Assembly (NCBI GenBank): GCA_014653625.1 | Contig: JACWEI010000001.1 | Location: forward strand, 1 to 64,000 | DNA from: Pelagibacterales bacterium SAG-MED39 | Lineage (GTDB): Bacteria; Pseudomonadota; Alphaproteobacteria; Pelagibacterales; Pelagibacteraceae | Direction of reading: 5' to 3' | DNA: 64,000 nt | Part shown: piece by piece, positions 8,953-17,068 of the stretch | How positions within the stretch are numbered: position 1 is the first letter of the stretch | Layout: the number at the start of each line of letters is the position of its first letter | Made by a program: the position numbers and the translations under genes | The notes under the pieces: model-generated | What the model was told of the DNA's origin: nothing | Seen by the model: the letters and a program-made list of their open reading frames with translations, nothing else | Databases searched by the model: none

Positions 8953-9300
8953 ATGAAAGTATATTTTAATAATTCTTGTAAAATTTGTAAGGCAGAAATT
9001 GATTTATATAAAAAAGAAAAAATTCAAGAAATTGATTGGGTAGATATAACAAATAATGATTTAGCAGAAAAAGAAACCTCCAAAAATAGTAAAGAGCTAT
9101 TACGAAGACTCCACGTTAAAGAAGGTGAAGAAATCATTCAAGGTGCTGCAGCATTTCTTCTTGTATGGAAGAACATACCTAAGTATAAATTTCTGTATAA
9201 TTTTTTAAGATTACCTATAATTTTTAATTTGTTTTCTCTTGTCTATGAGATAGTTGCTTTTTTTCTATATTTAAAGAATAAAAAACAATTAAAGGGTTAA
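8953..9300 (+). CDS. DCC-family thiol-disulfide oxidoreductase (DUF393)
   Basis: Short thioredoxin-like protein of 115 aa. It starts with MKVYFNNSCKICKAEI, carrying the CxxC motif in the form CKIC, shortly after a first strand, as in DUF393/DCC proteins. WVDI follows, then a hydrophobic C-terminal half (FLLVWKNIPKYKFLYNFLRLPIIF), a typical DUF393 ending that may associate with the membrane. Redox activity is inferred from the family. Its stop overlaps the convergent 97-aa gene by 4 bp (TTAA). Confidence 0.75.
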   Translation: MKVYFNNSCKICKAEIDLYKKEKIQEIDWVDITNNDLAEKETSKNSKELLRRLHVKEGEEIIQGAAAFLLVWKNIPKYKFLYNFLRLPIIFNLFSLVYEIVAFFLYLKNKKQLKG

Positions 9301-9590
9301 TCAAAAAAAAATAACAAAAATTTACTTAATAACGACATAGAAGAAATAAACATAATAAGAACTACTGAATACATTAATAGAACAATCTTATTTTTTTTCC
9401 TTCTAAGTCTAACAAAATCTTTATCATCTAGATCAGAGATATCTCTTTCTCCTATAACTGGATAATCATAACTAAATCGCCAAGTACTATCTCCTAGTCT
9501 TGTGTCTAAATTATTGAAATATTTTATCCATTCTAAAATATATTTTAAAATTAGATAAAGCGTAATGAGAAATATAGTACCTAAGATCAT
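9297..9590 (-). CDS. Small two-helix membrane protein, unknown
   Basis: 97 aa. An N-terminal membrane segment (ILGTIFLITLYLILKYILEWI) is followed by a charged cytoplasmic loop with SYDYPVIGERDISDLDDKDFVRLRRKKNK, then a second membrane helix (IVLLMYSVVLIMFISSMSLLSKFLLFFF). I do not recognise the family. It is transcribed in the same direction as the lysine-rich coiled-coil gene just upstream (30-bp gap), so the two may be co-transcribed. The codon style matches neighbouring genes and the ORF ends at a shared TTAA stop, supporting a real gene. Confidence 0.6.
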   Translation of the reverse strand: MILGTIFLITLYLILKYILEWIKYFNNLDTRLGDSTWRFSYDYPVIGERDISDLDDKDFVRLRRKKNKIVLLMYSVVLIMFISSMSLLSKFLLFFFD

Positions 9591-9620
9591 TTCTAAAAAT
9601 TTTTAATTGTTAATAAATAT

Positions 9621-10826
9621 TTAATTATTATTTTTTGTTCTTTTTCTTCCAATAAGTTGTGTCAATGAGTCTACCATTGTGTCAGAGGCTTTAAATATAT
9701 CTATGCTTTTAAACTCATGGGAAATATTTTTTTCTGGATTTGTTTTATCTTCTACTACAATACCTTTATCAGGTGAATTATCTTTTATATAAATTAATAT
9801 CAACCATTCTTCATCTTCTGACTCATCCCATTTAATAAAAATTTCACCCGTCTCGAACCTTCTATCTATGCATCTGAAAATAGACATGTTTCTTGTAATG
9901 TGTCTTTTATTTAATTGAAATACTAAGCTACTAGCACTTCTATAAAAACTTTCTAAGGCAAATTCAATTTTTTGTCTTGCTAAGGTATATTCTTTTTCTT
10001 TAGATAGTAAGGTTTCTCTGTCTTCATCCCCTTGAAGTTTCACTCCAAGAGCCTCCACTCTCTCTTTAATTTTTTGATCCCTTATAATTCTATATTTTTC
10101 TTTAAGTTTATCAATTCTCTCCTGAAGCCCTGAATAATCTTCTCTTCTTTCTCTTAAAGAAATCTTTTCAAGTCTTTCTAATTCTTTAACTTCCCTAATT
10201 CTAAATTTTTCTATTTGCTTATCTAATTTTAATTGCTGTAAAAATTGCTTTTGTTTTTCTGCTTGCTCTATTCTTAAAATAGCCTGCTCCTTTCTTAAAA
10301 AAAGTTTTATATCTTTTGTTCTTTGTTTTTCTAATCTAGCTTCATCTTTTAAAGCTTGTTCTTTTAATCTTAATCTCAAATCCTCATCTTGTCTTTTTTT
10401 CTTTTCGATCTCAATTTTTTCTTTTCTTTCAGTCTCAATCTTTTCTAATTTCAATCTTCTTTTTTCATCATCTTTTAAAATTTTATAATTTGAAATTGTT
10501 TCAGAAATTTTATCAAAAAAACTCTGAATATATCTTTCTAAATTAAAATTAATTTGAAAATTTAATCGAGGTTTTAAAGATAATTGTAGTTTTACTAATT
10601 TTAAAACAAAACTTTCATTTTGCTTTTTTTTGATATTTGAATAAATATTTATCCTTTTATTATCTCTAAGATTATTATTTTTTATTTTTTTAAGTTTCTT
10701 TTTTAAAAATTTTTTCTTTTTTTTTGTAGTTTTTTTATACCTATTTTTGTATTTTTTTTTTAAAACTTTTTTTTTAAAACTTTTTGATTTTTTTGTTTTT
10801 TTTGATTTTTTTGATTTTTTTTTCAT
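9621..10826 (-). CDS. Lysine-rich coiled-coil protein, unknown
   Basis: The track starts at a TTG (10850); ATG 10826 (MKKKSKKSKKTKK) is more natural and gives 401 aa. Three parts are visible: an N-terminal stretch of about 60 residues that is nearly pure Lys/Arg/Ser; a long Glu/Lys/Arg-rich segment (about 100-290) with continuous coiled-coil character (RLKLEKIETERKEK, KELERLEKISLRERRED); and a compact C-terminal region (LVFQLNKRHITRNMSIFRCIDRR, EIFIKWDESEDEEWLILIYI). No signal peptide or membrane helix is seen. The basic head could bind nucleic acid or acidic surfaces. The C-terminal region looks like a folded domain but I cannot name it. Confidence 0.6.
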   Translation of the reverse strand: MKKKSKKSKKTKKSKSFKKKVLKKKYKNRYKKTTKKKKKFLKKKLKKIKNNNLRDNKRINIYSNIKKKQNESFVLKLVKLQLSLKPRLNFQINFNLERYIQSFFDKISETISNYKILKDDEKRRLKLEKIETERKEKIEIEKKKRQDEDLRLRLKEQALKDEARLEKQRTKDIKLFLRKEQAILRIEQAEKQKQFLQQLKLDKQIEKFRIREVKELERLEKISLRERREDYSGLQERIDKLKEKYRIIRDQKIKERVEALGVKLQGDEDRETLLSKEKEYTLARQKIEFALESFYRSASSLVFQLNKRHITRNMSIFRCIDRRFETGEIFIKWDESEDEEWLILIYIKDNSPDKGIVVEDKTNPEKNISHEFKSIDIFKASDTMVDSLTQLIGRKRTKNNN

Positions 10827-10854
10827 TTTAAAGAAGCTTAATACTATCAATAAT

Positions 10855-12042
10855 TTATTGATAAATATAGTCTCTAGTCACAGGAGTTGATTTATAATTT
10901 TTTGTAAGTTGAAATTGATATACAACTTGGTCTCCCCATTTGAATGCCATTTCACATCCTGCAAGATAAAATTCCCACATTCTAAAAAATTTTTCATCAA
11001 ACATTTTAATAATTTTGTGCTTATTTTTTAAGCAATTTTCCTTCCAGTGTCTCAAAGTATGAGAGTAATGTAGTCTCAGAACCTCAATATCAGTAACGAT
11101 TAAGCCTGCTTTTTCTATGGGAGTTGTTACCTCGCTTAAGCTAGGTGTATATCCTCCTGGAAAAATATATTTTGTTATCCATGGATGTGGGTCTCTAGGT
11201 GGATTTACTGAACCTATAGTATGTATTAATGAAATACCATCTTCTTTTAATAGATTTTCCACTTGTTTGAAAAATTTTTTGTAAAATTTTCTTCCAACAT
11301 GTTCAAACATACCAACACTTACAATTCTATCAAATTTTTCATTGAGCTCTCTATAATCCATTAATTTGAATTTTACCTGATTTTCCAAATTCAAATCTTT
11401 GGCTTTTCGTTTACAATGACTTAATTGGTTTTCAGACAATGTAATTCCTGTAACTTCACACTTTGCACTTTTTGCTATATCTATTGCCAATGATCCCCAG
11501 CCACACCCTATATCTAAAACTTTTTGATTAGGTTTAATATCTAATTTTTTTATAATGTGTTGGATCTTATTATTTTGAGCTGTTTCTAAACTATCATTTT
11601 CATTTTTAAAGTAAGCGCAAGAGTATTGTCTTTTTGGATCCAGGAATAAATCATATAAATCATCAGATATATCATAATGATGAGATACATTCATTTTAGA
11701 TTTTTTTATAAAATTAAAGTTTGTTAAATACCTATATGAACCTCTAAGTCTGTTCATTAAATAACTTAAAAAATTTAAATCACTTCTTCCAAAATTCATT
11801 AATGCTAAATCCAAAAAATCTGTAAGAGTTCCATTTTCGATAATTATTTGTCCATCTGTGTACGCTTCACCAAAATACAAATCAGGGTGAAATAATAATT
11901 TATAATGTAGTTTTTTATTTAAAATTTTTAATTTTATAGGATTGTTACCAGGGTTTCCTATAATATAATCTTTTAAATTTGCATCTGTAAGTATGAACCC
12001 ACCTTTTTTAAAAACTTTGTTTAAAAAACTTGCTAATTGCAT
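10855..12042 (-). CDS. cfa: Cyclopropane-fatty-acyl-phospholipid synthase family methyltransferase
   Basis: Transfers a methyl(ene) group from S-adenosylmethionine to unsaturated acyl chains of membrane phospholipids. A substrate-binding N-terminal domain is followed by HHYDISDDLYDLFLD (about 121-135) and SCAYF. The Rossmann SAM site VLDIGCGWGSLA lies at about 175-186, and ERIVSVGMFEHVG-type motif (RIVSVGMFEHVGRKFY) follows. At 395 aa it is full length. The start is 2 bp after the upstream lyase gene stop, suggesting co-transcription. Some homologues make other methylated lipids, so the exact product is an inference. Confidence 0.9.
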   Translation of the reverse strand: MQLASFLNKVFKKGGFILTDANLKDYIIGNPGNNPIKLKILNKKLHYKLLFHPDLYFGEAYTDGQIIIENGTLTDFLDLALMNFGRSDLNFLSYLMNRLRGSYRYLTNFNFIKKSKMNVSHHYDISDDLYDLFLDPKRQYSCAYFKNENDSLETAQNNKIQHIIKKLDIKPNQKVLDIGCGWGSLAIDIAKSAKCEVTGITLSENQLSHCKRKAKDLNLENQVKFKLMDYRELNEKFDRIVSVGMFEHVGRKFYKKFFKQVENLLKEDGISLIHTIGSVNPPRDPHPWITKYIFPGGYTPSLSEVTTPIEKAGLIVTDIEVLRLHYSHTLRHWKENCLKNKHKIIKMFDEKFFRMWEFYLAGCEMAFKWGDQVVYQFQLTKNYKSTPVTRDYIYQ

Positions 12043-12043
12043 T

Positions 12044-12928
12044 TTAAGCTGCCATTGGTGACTTTGTTGTAAATTTAAGATCTTTTAAATTTTTCATTAA
12101 ATCTTTTTCTTCGTCAAAATTTAACAGTTTAAGAGGTGGTAAAATATTTTTGTAAATTTTATTTTCTTGTGAATAGAATGTGTGTAATCCAGAAATCAAA
12201 TTATATTTATCAAAAACACTTCTTACATTACATAATTTTTGGTTAAATGATTGAGGATTGTGAGAAAAAAAATCATCGTAAACCTTTCGAGATAATTGTG
12301 CCGTAACATTACATGTGGCCGTGATTATTCCCGAGCAACCCATCTCTAAACCCTTCAATAATTTTAACTCTGATCCTGGTAAAATTGAAAAATTATCTAG
12401 ATCTAAATTTTCAAATAAATTATATGAGCTATCTTTCACGCCAACTATTTGATTGGGAAATTTTTTTACAAGTTTTTGAACACAATCTACACTAAATTTG
12501 TAGCCACAAAGTTTTTCAAAATTATAAAGAATAATTTCAGACTCAGGTATAGACTCTACAATTTTAGTATAAAATTCAATTACTTCGCTATCCCCATAAA
12601 TATAATAAGCTGGTGGCATTATTAAAAATTTTTTGAAACCTAATGAAGATGCTATTTTCATTAAATTTATAGTTTCAGCCAAAGAATTCAATCCCGTACC
12701 TACAATAAAGTTTTTTTTAAATTTACTTAACGAAAGCTGGTTTAATAATTTGATTTTTTCAACCACTGGAATAAGTTGAGCTTGGCCTGTGCTTCCAAAA
12801 ATAGCCACACCATGACATCCCTGATCAATAATATTTTCAGAGTGTAAAATCGTTTTTTCAACATTAAGACTTAAATCCTCATTTAAGATTGACAGTCCTG
12901 CCGCATATATACCTTTAATTTTTGACAT
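12044..12928 (-). CDS. DapA/NanA-superfamily lyase, substrate unknown
   Basis: 294-aa class I aldolase-fold protein of the dihydrodipicolinate synthase / N-acetylneuraminate lyase superfamily. The Schiff-base lysine is in VGVKDSS and the catalytic tyrosine in LYNFEKLCG. The carboxylate-binding loop reads GSTGQAQLIP, where true DapA has GTTGE. That and the divergent remainder argue against the lysine-pathway enzyme; a 2-keto-acid aldolase or lyase for a sugar acid or related compound is more likely. It lies immediately upstream of cfa in the same direction with a 1-2 bp gap. The family is certain, the substrate is not. Confidence 0.75.
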   Translation of the reverse strand: MSKIKGIYAAGLSILNEDLSLNVEKTILHSENIIDQGCHGVAIFGSTGQAQLIPVVEKIKLLNQLSLSKFKKNFIVGTGLNSLAETINLMKIASSLGFKKFLIMPPAYYIYGDSEVIEFYTKIVESIPESEIILYNFEKLCGYKFSVDCVQKLVKKFPNQIVGVKDSSYNLFENLDLDNFSILPGSELKLLKGLEMGCSGIITATCNVTAQLSRKVYDDFFSHNPQSFNQKLCNVRSVFDKYNLISGLHTFYSQENKIYKNILPPLKLLNFDEEKDLMKNLKDLKFTTKSPMAA

Positions 12929-12967
12929 AAATTTTTATTAAATAAGTATAATAGAAAAGTTATTTTT

Positions 12968-13894
12968 ATGAAAACAGGAATTTTCTTAAGTTATAAGGGC
13001 CTAGGTGCAAATCTATTGCATTTAAGTTACTGTCACGAAATAGCTAAAAAATTCGGACCAGTTAGCTTAATTACATTAAATCCAAAGTTAAATGAGATAT
13101 TAAAAGACGACCCAAATTTTAATGAGGTAATATATTTAAATAAATTTCATAAAAAAATTACAGATATTTTTCATTTATCAAAATTTCTGAGAACATTAAA
13201 TTTAAAGAATTTTTTTATATTTTATCCAAGCTTAAGATATTTATTGTCTAGCAAAATCGCTGGGATAGAAAATATATATCATTACCCTTTGTTTAAAAAA
13301 AAAAGTTTACATTTAGTTAAGACAGCCAAGATCTTTACTGAAAAAAGTTTAGGTATTAAAGAATGTCCTACCGAAACAAAAATTTTTATTAATGATGAAA
13401 AAATTAAAGACCTAAAAAAAAATGATTTAAAAAAAGTTATCCTTGGTATTGGTTCTTCTGGTCCTACTACAAAATGGGGATATAAAAATTATTCTGCTCT
13501 AATAAGAAAGCTAAACAATATTAGAAGGACATATTTTTATTTACTTTGTGGCTCTAACGAAAGTGAAGATGCCCAAAAAATAATTCAAGAAGTTGGAAAA
13601 GAAACATGTGAGTCATTGAGCAACAAAAGTATATCTGAAGTAAAACATTATATTGCACAAAGTAAAATTTATATTGGAAATGACTCATTTGGCCATCACA
13701 TATCTTGTCAGCTAGGCAAACCAAGTTTTATTATTTTACTTGATACACCTAGAGCTTATTCAGATTATAGTGTTAATCAAAAAAGAATTATTCCACCAGG
13801 TATAGATCTTGATAACATTACTCATGACTCTAGACTAGATCCAAATACAATTTCTGTAGATAAAGTTTTAGATAAAGTAAAGGAATTTATTTAA
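12968..13894 (+). CDS. Glycosyltransferase family 9 (heptosyltransferase-like)
   Basis: 308 aa with a GT-B fold pattern. The N-terminus (GIFLSYKGLGANLLHLSYCHEIAKKFG) and the nucleotide-sugar-binding half (LGIGSSGPTTKWGYKNYSALIRKL, then YIGNDSFGHHISCQLGKPSFIIL) match GT9 ADP-heptose transferases of LPS core synthesis. It is a lone gene with no LPS core cluster around it, so donor and acceptor are unknown. It probably acts at the cytoplasmic face of the inner membrane. Its 3' end overlaps the convergent J-domain gene by 8 bp. Confidence 0.8.
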   Translation: MKTGIFLSYKGLGANLLHLSYCHEIAKKFGPVSLITLNPKLNEILKDDPNFNEVIYLNKFHKKITDIFHLSKFLRTLNLKNFFIFYPSLRYLLSSKIAGIENIYHYPLFKKKSLHLVKTAKIFTEKSLGIKECPTETKIFINDEKIKDLKKNDLKKVILGIGSSGPTTKWGYKNYSALIRKLNNIRRTYFYLLCGSNESEDAQKIIQEVGKETCESLSNKSISEVKHYIAQSKIYIGNDSFGHHISCQLGKPSFIILLDTPRAYSDYSVNQKRIIPPGIDLDNITHDSRLDPNTISVDKVLDKVKEFI

Positions 13895-14390
13895 TTTCCT
13901 CCATCAAAACATCTCTAGCCTCATTTACAATAGATGATAGTCTAGAAGTTTCTGGAGATACATCGGGGTGTATTTTTTTTTGGATTTTAAGATAAGCTTT
14001 ATTAATGTCCTGTTTATTTAATTTTTTTTTTTCATCTAAATTTAATATCTTACAAGACTCCGAAACAGACAGGTTGGAAAAATTTTTATTTTGAGTATTA
14101 TTGAATGAAAATCTTCCACTTCTTCTTAGTGTTTGAATTAATCTAAAAAGAGATATCAATTGGAAAATAGATAATCCTTTTAATTTTAATAGTGCCAAAC
14201 TTGCTAGAGTAAGAGGTAAGCTTAACAAGAATCTTCCACCAATAGCAAATAAAATTGCTAAAACAATTAAACCTAAAATTATTACAAATCTGAGACTTTT
14301 TGATATCTTTTTTGATGAAATATTGGTTATAAATTTTAGTAGAAAATAAAGAATGGTTAATATAACTAATGTATAAATTATAATATTCAT
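13887..14390 (-). CDS. Membrane-anchored J-domain protein
   Basis: Starting at ATG 14390 (MNIIIYTLVILTILYFLLKF) gives 167 aa and avoids the overlap with the divergent peptidase that the track's TTG start would cause. Two or three N-terminal membrane helices are followed by a C-terminal J domain of about 60 residues (SCKILNLDEKKKLNKQDINKAYLKIQKKIHPDVSPE) with an intact HPD motif, which stimulates Hsp70 ATPase activity. The J domain at the C-terminus after membrane segments is like the mitochondrial Tim14/Pam18 type common in alphaproteobacteria. A DnaK partner is not in this window. Confidence 0.8.
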   Translation of the reverse strand: MNIIIYTLVILTILYFLLKFITNISSKKISKSLRFVIILGLIVLAILFAIGGRFLLSLPLTLASLALLKLKGLSIFQLISLFRLIQTLRRSGRFSFNNTQNKNFSNLSVSESCKILNLDEKKKLNKQDINKAYLKIQKKIHPDVSPETSRLSSIVNEARDVLMEEIK

Positions 14391-14405
14391 ATATCTCTCA
14401 GTACA

Positions 14406-16481
14406 ATGAAAGTACCACAACTTAGAAAAAAGTCAGAAATAAAATCTTGTCACAATGTAACATGGGAAGATAACTATAGTTGGATACATCAAAAAGATAT
14501 TTTAGAAGTTTTAAAGGATAAAAATAAATTAAATAGTGAGGTTAAAAGATATCTTGAACAAGAGAATTCTTTTGCAGATTATCATTTAAAGGATACTCGG
14601 GATCTTCAAAAAAAATTATTTGATGAAATAAAAGGAAGAATTAAACTTGATGATGAATCTCTTCCTTACAAAGATCATACGTATGAATATTGGACCAAAA
14701 CTACAACTAAAGGTAATTATTCAATAAAACTTAGAAAAAAAAATAATACTAATAAAGTAGAGGAAATTTGGAATGGTGACAAAGAAAAAGAAAAATTAGG
14801 TGTTGAGTATTTTGGTGTAGGCGATTTAGAAGTTAGTCATAACGATAAATTACTTGGATACTCTTTAGATACTAAAGGTTCTGAGTATTACACTATTTTT
14901 ATTAAAGACATAAGTACTAATAAAACAATCACAAAAGAGATACCAGATACTTCAGGAAGCATCACTTTTAGTTTAGATGATAAATATATTTTTTATTCCA
15001 AACTAGATAAAAATCACCGAGCGAGACAAATTTTTAGGCATAGGATAGGAAATTTAGATGATGGAGATGAATTAATCTTCGAGGAAAAAAGTGAAGCATT
15101 CACTGTAAGTATAAGTCTTAGTTCAGATGAAAAATATTATTTTATTTCAACCTCAGATCACAATACCTCTGAACAATATTATTTTAAAGTTGAAGAAAAA
15201 AAGCCTAATCCAAAATTAATTTTAAAAAGAGAAAAAGGAATTTTATATTCAATAAATTCCTGGGATAAAAAATTTTACAATCATACAAACAAAGGTGCTG
15301 AGGATTTTAAAATTGATATTTCAAATAGTCTTGAAAAACAAAATTGGCAAACTTTTATTCCAGCAAAAAATGAGGTTTTGATTGGAGGTTGTATTTTTTT
15401 AAAAAATTGGATAATTCGCTCTGAAACCTCAAATGCTTTAGATAAATTATTTGTAAGAAATATTTCTAATAATATAGAAGAGGAATTGGTTATTTCTGAT
15501 GAGATCGTTTGTGTGCCAAATATTTCATTGAGACAAAAAGATAAAAATACAGATGAAATTTATGTTGGATATTCATCTCCAAAAACACCCTCAAGGGTTT
15601 ATCTGTATAATCTTGCGCAAAAATCAAAAAAACTAGTTAAAGAACAAGAAATTCCCTCAGGTCATAATTCTAATAATTATATCGTAGAAAGAGTTGACTT
15701 TAAATCACACGATGGAAGAATTGTTCCTCTAACAATCACAAGACACAAAAAAACTAAATTAGATGGATCTGCTAATTTACTTTTATATGGTTATGGTTCT
15801 TATGGAAGTTCAATGAGTCCAAATTTTTCTACAATAAGATTAAGTCTTATTGACAGAAATATAATTTGGGCAACTGCACATATAAGAGGTGGGATGGAAA
15901 AAGGCATGAAGTGGTGGAAAGAAGGTAAACTTACTAATAAAAAAAATACTTTTAAAGACTACATTAGTGCAGCAAAATATTTAATTGATAATAAATATTC
16001 CTCAAAAGGAAAAATAATTGGAATGGGTGGATCAGCTGGAGGATTATTAATGGGGGCTGTGGTTAATCAAGCCCCCGAGTTGTTTTTAGGAATAATAATG
16101 GCAGTACCGTTTGTTGACTCTTTGACAACTAATCTTGATCATTCTCTACCTTTAACTATTGGTGAATTTGATGAATTTGGTAATGCAAAAGAGAACAAGG
16201 AACATTTTGATTATATATTTTCATACGCTCCATATAATAATATCAAAAAAATGGATTATCCTCATATTTTAATTACAACTAGCTTAAGCGACAATAGAGT
16301 ATTATTTGATGAACCAACAAAATTTACAGCTAAACTAAGAGATTATAAAACCGATAATAATTTATTATTATTAAAAACCGAAATGAATGCTGGTCATGGT
16401 GGAAAATCTGGAAGAGATGGAGCTATCGAAGAAATAGCTCTTGATTATGCTTTTGCACTCAAAATTTCAAAAAAAAATTAA
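14406..16481 (+). CDS. ptrB: Oligopeptidase B (prolyl oligopeptidase family S9A)
   Basis: Serine peptidase that cuts short peptides after basic residues. The N-terminal beta-propeller (about 70-400) is followed by an alpha/beta-hydrolase domain: nucleophile in GMGGSAGGLLMGA, aspartate in TSLSDNRV, histidine in NAGHGGKSGR. The family motif GYGSYG with HIRGGMEKG precedes the nucleophile. The length of 691 aa matches the family. No signal peptide is seen, so it is cytoplasmic or periplasm-exported by another route. It starts only 15 bp from the divergent J-domain gene start. Confidence 0.93.
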   Translation: MKVPQLRKKSEIKSCHNVTWEDNYSWIHQKDILEVLKDKNKLNSEVKRYLEQENSFADYHLKDTRDLQKKLFDEIKGRIKLDDESLPYKDHTYEYWTKTTTKGNYSIKLRKKNNTNKVEEIWNGDKEKEKLGVEYFGVGDLEVSHNDKLLGYSLDTKGSEYYTIFIKDISTNKTITKEIPDTSGSITFSLDDKYIFYSKLDKNHRARQIFRHRIGNLDDGDELIFEEKSEAFTVSISLSSDEKYYFISTSDHNTSEQYYFKVEEKKPNPKLILKREKGILYSINSWDKKFYNHTNKGAEDFKIDISNSLEKQNWQTFIPAKNEVLIGGCIFLKNWIIRSETSNALDKLFVRNISNNIEEELVISDEIVCVPNISLRQKDKNTDEIYVGYSSPKTPSRVYLYNLAQKSKKLVKEQEIPSGHNSNNYIVERVDFKSHDGRIVPLTITRHKKTKLDGSANLLLYGYGSYGSSMSPNFSTIRLSLIDRNIIWATAHIRGGMEKGMKWWKEGKLTNKKNTFKDYISAAKYLIDNKYSSKGKIIGMGGSAGGLLMGAVVNQAPELFLGIIMAVPFVDSLTTNLDHSLPLTIGEFDEFGNAKENKEHFDYIFSYAPYNNIKKMDYPHILITTSLSDNRVLFDEPTKFTAKLRDYKTDNNLLLLKTEMNAGHGGKSGRDGAIEEIALDYAFALKISKKN

Positions 16482-16491
16482 ATATATAATA

Positions 16492-16521
16492 TTGAAAATA
16501 TTAATTTAGTTCCTACATACT
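16492..16521 (+). promoter_or_regulatory. Possible promoter for hsp20
   Basis: TTGAAA (16492-16497) and CATACT (16516-16521) with an 18-bp spacer could serve as -35 and -10. Transcription would then begin at about 16525-16528, right at the first hairpin of the leader. The match is weak in this AT-rich DNA, and a heat-shock sigma factor (RpoH) promoter is an alternative reading of the same stretch. Confidence 0.3.
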
Positions 16522-16524
16522 AAA

Positions 16525-16580
16525 TGCAAGTTGCCTAATGGAACTTGCAAAAATAAACTTGCTTAACAAAGGAGAATATT
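16525..16580 (+). promoter_or_regulatory. ROSE-like RNA thermometer in the hsp20 leader
   Basis: Two hairpins can be drawn by eye. Hairpin I is TGCAAGTT...AACTTGCA (16525-16549), 8 bp plus an inner CC/GG with a bulged G. Hairpin II pairs CTTGCTT (16558-16564) with AAGGAG (16569-16574) across an AACA loop, with one unpaired G opposite the Shine-Dalgarno. A UUGCU segment facing the ribosome binding site with a conserved G is the hallmark of ROSE elements, which melt on heating to allow translation of small heat-shock genes in alphaproteobacteria. The ATG is 6 nt after AGGAG. This is inference from pairing and the downstream gene. Confidence 0.65.
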
Positions 16581-17027
16581 ATGACAAGTAAGGACCTATC
16601 TATATTTAATTCACTTAGGCCTTTTTCAATTGGTTTTGATGATATGTTTGATCAATTTGAAAATATGCTAGGAAACGGGGCTTTGACAATGCAGTCAAAC
16701 TACCCGCCCTACAATATCAGAAAGACTGGCAAAGATAATTATGCAATTGAAATTGCTTTAGCTGGTTTTAATAGAAAGGATGTTGAAGTTGAATTTGAAG
16801 ATAATTTATTGACAGTAAAAACAAAACAAGTCAATAAGTCTGAGGATAAGAATGCCGATGGAGAAATTATTCATAAAGGTATTTCTCAAAGACAATTCGC
16901 AAGATCGTTTACTATTGCAGATGACGTAAAAGTTGATGGTGCTCAACTTAAAGATGGTTTATTAACAATATCTTGTGAAAGAATTATTCCTGAGCATAAA
17001 AAGAAAAAACTTATTGAAATTAAATAA
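16581..17027 (+). CDS. Small heat-shock protein, Hsp20/IbpA family
   Basis: ATP-independent holdase that binds unfolding proteins and hands them to DnaK/ClpB. 148 aa: an N-terminal arm (SIFNSLRPFSIGFDDMFDQFENM) typical of alphaproteobacterial IbpA-like proteins, the alpha-crystallin domain (NYPPYNIRKTGKDNYAIEIALAGFNRKDVEVEFEDNLLTVKT... DGLLTISCER), and a C-terminal IEI motif for oligomerisation. A strong Shine-Dalgarno (AAAGGAG) is sequestered in a ROSE-like hairpin, which suggests temperature control of translation. Confidence 0.93.
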   Translation: MTSKDLSIFNSLRPFSIGFDDMFDQFENMLGNGALTMQSNYPPYNIRKTGKDNYAIEIALAGFNRKDVEVEFEDNLLTVKTKQVNKSEDKNADGEIIHKGISQRQFARSFTIADDVKVDGAQLKDGLLTISCERIIPEHKKKKLIEIK

Positions 17028-17040
17028 GCAAACCCTTGCT

Positions 17041-17061
17041 TGCGGAGATTAATTCTCCGCA
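17041..17061. terminator. Hairpin between convergent hsp20 and lipoprotein genes
   Basis: TGCGGAGA and TCTCCGCA form a perfect 8-bp stem with a TTAAT loop. It is unusually GC-rich for this genome and lies 13 bp after the hsp20 stop, just before the convergent lipoprotein gene end. No clear T-run follows on either strand, so it may terminate weakly, or act as an mRNA 3'-end stabiliser. Confidence 0.5.
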
Positions 17062-17068
17062 GGTAAAT

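Noticed and set aside
10680-10826. Simple-sequence or slippage-generated junk ORF (poly-A/T tracts)
   Set aside because: The frame is open through 400 codons, the tracts are interrupted, and the C-terminal region has complex sequence, so I keep it as a gene.
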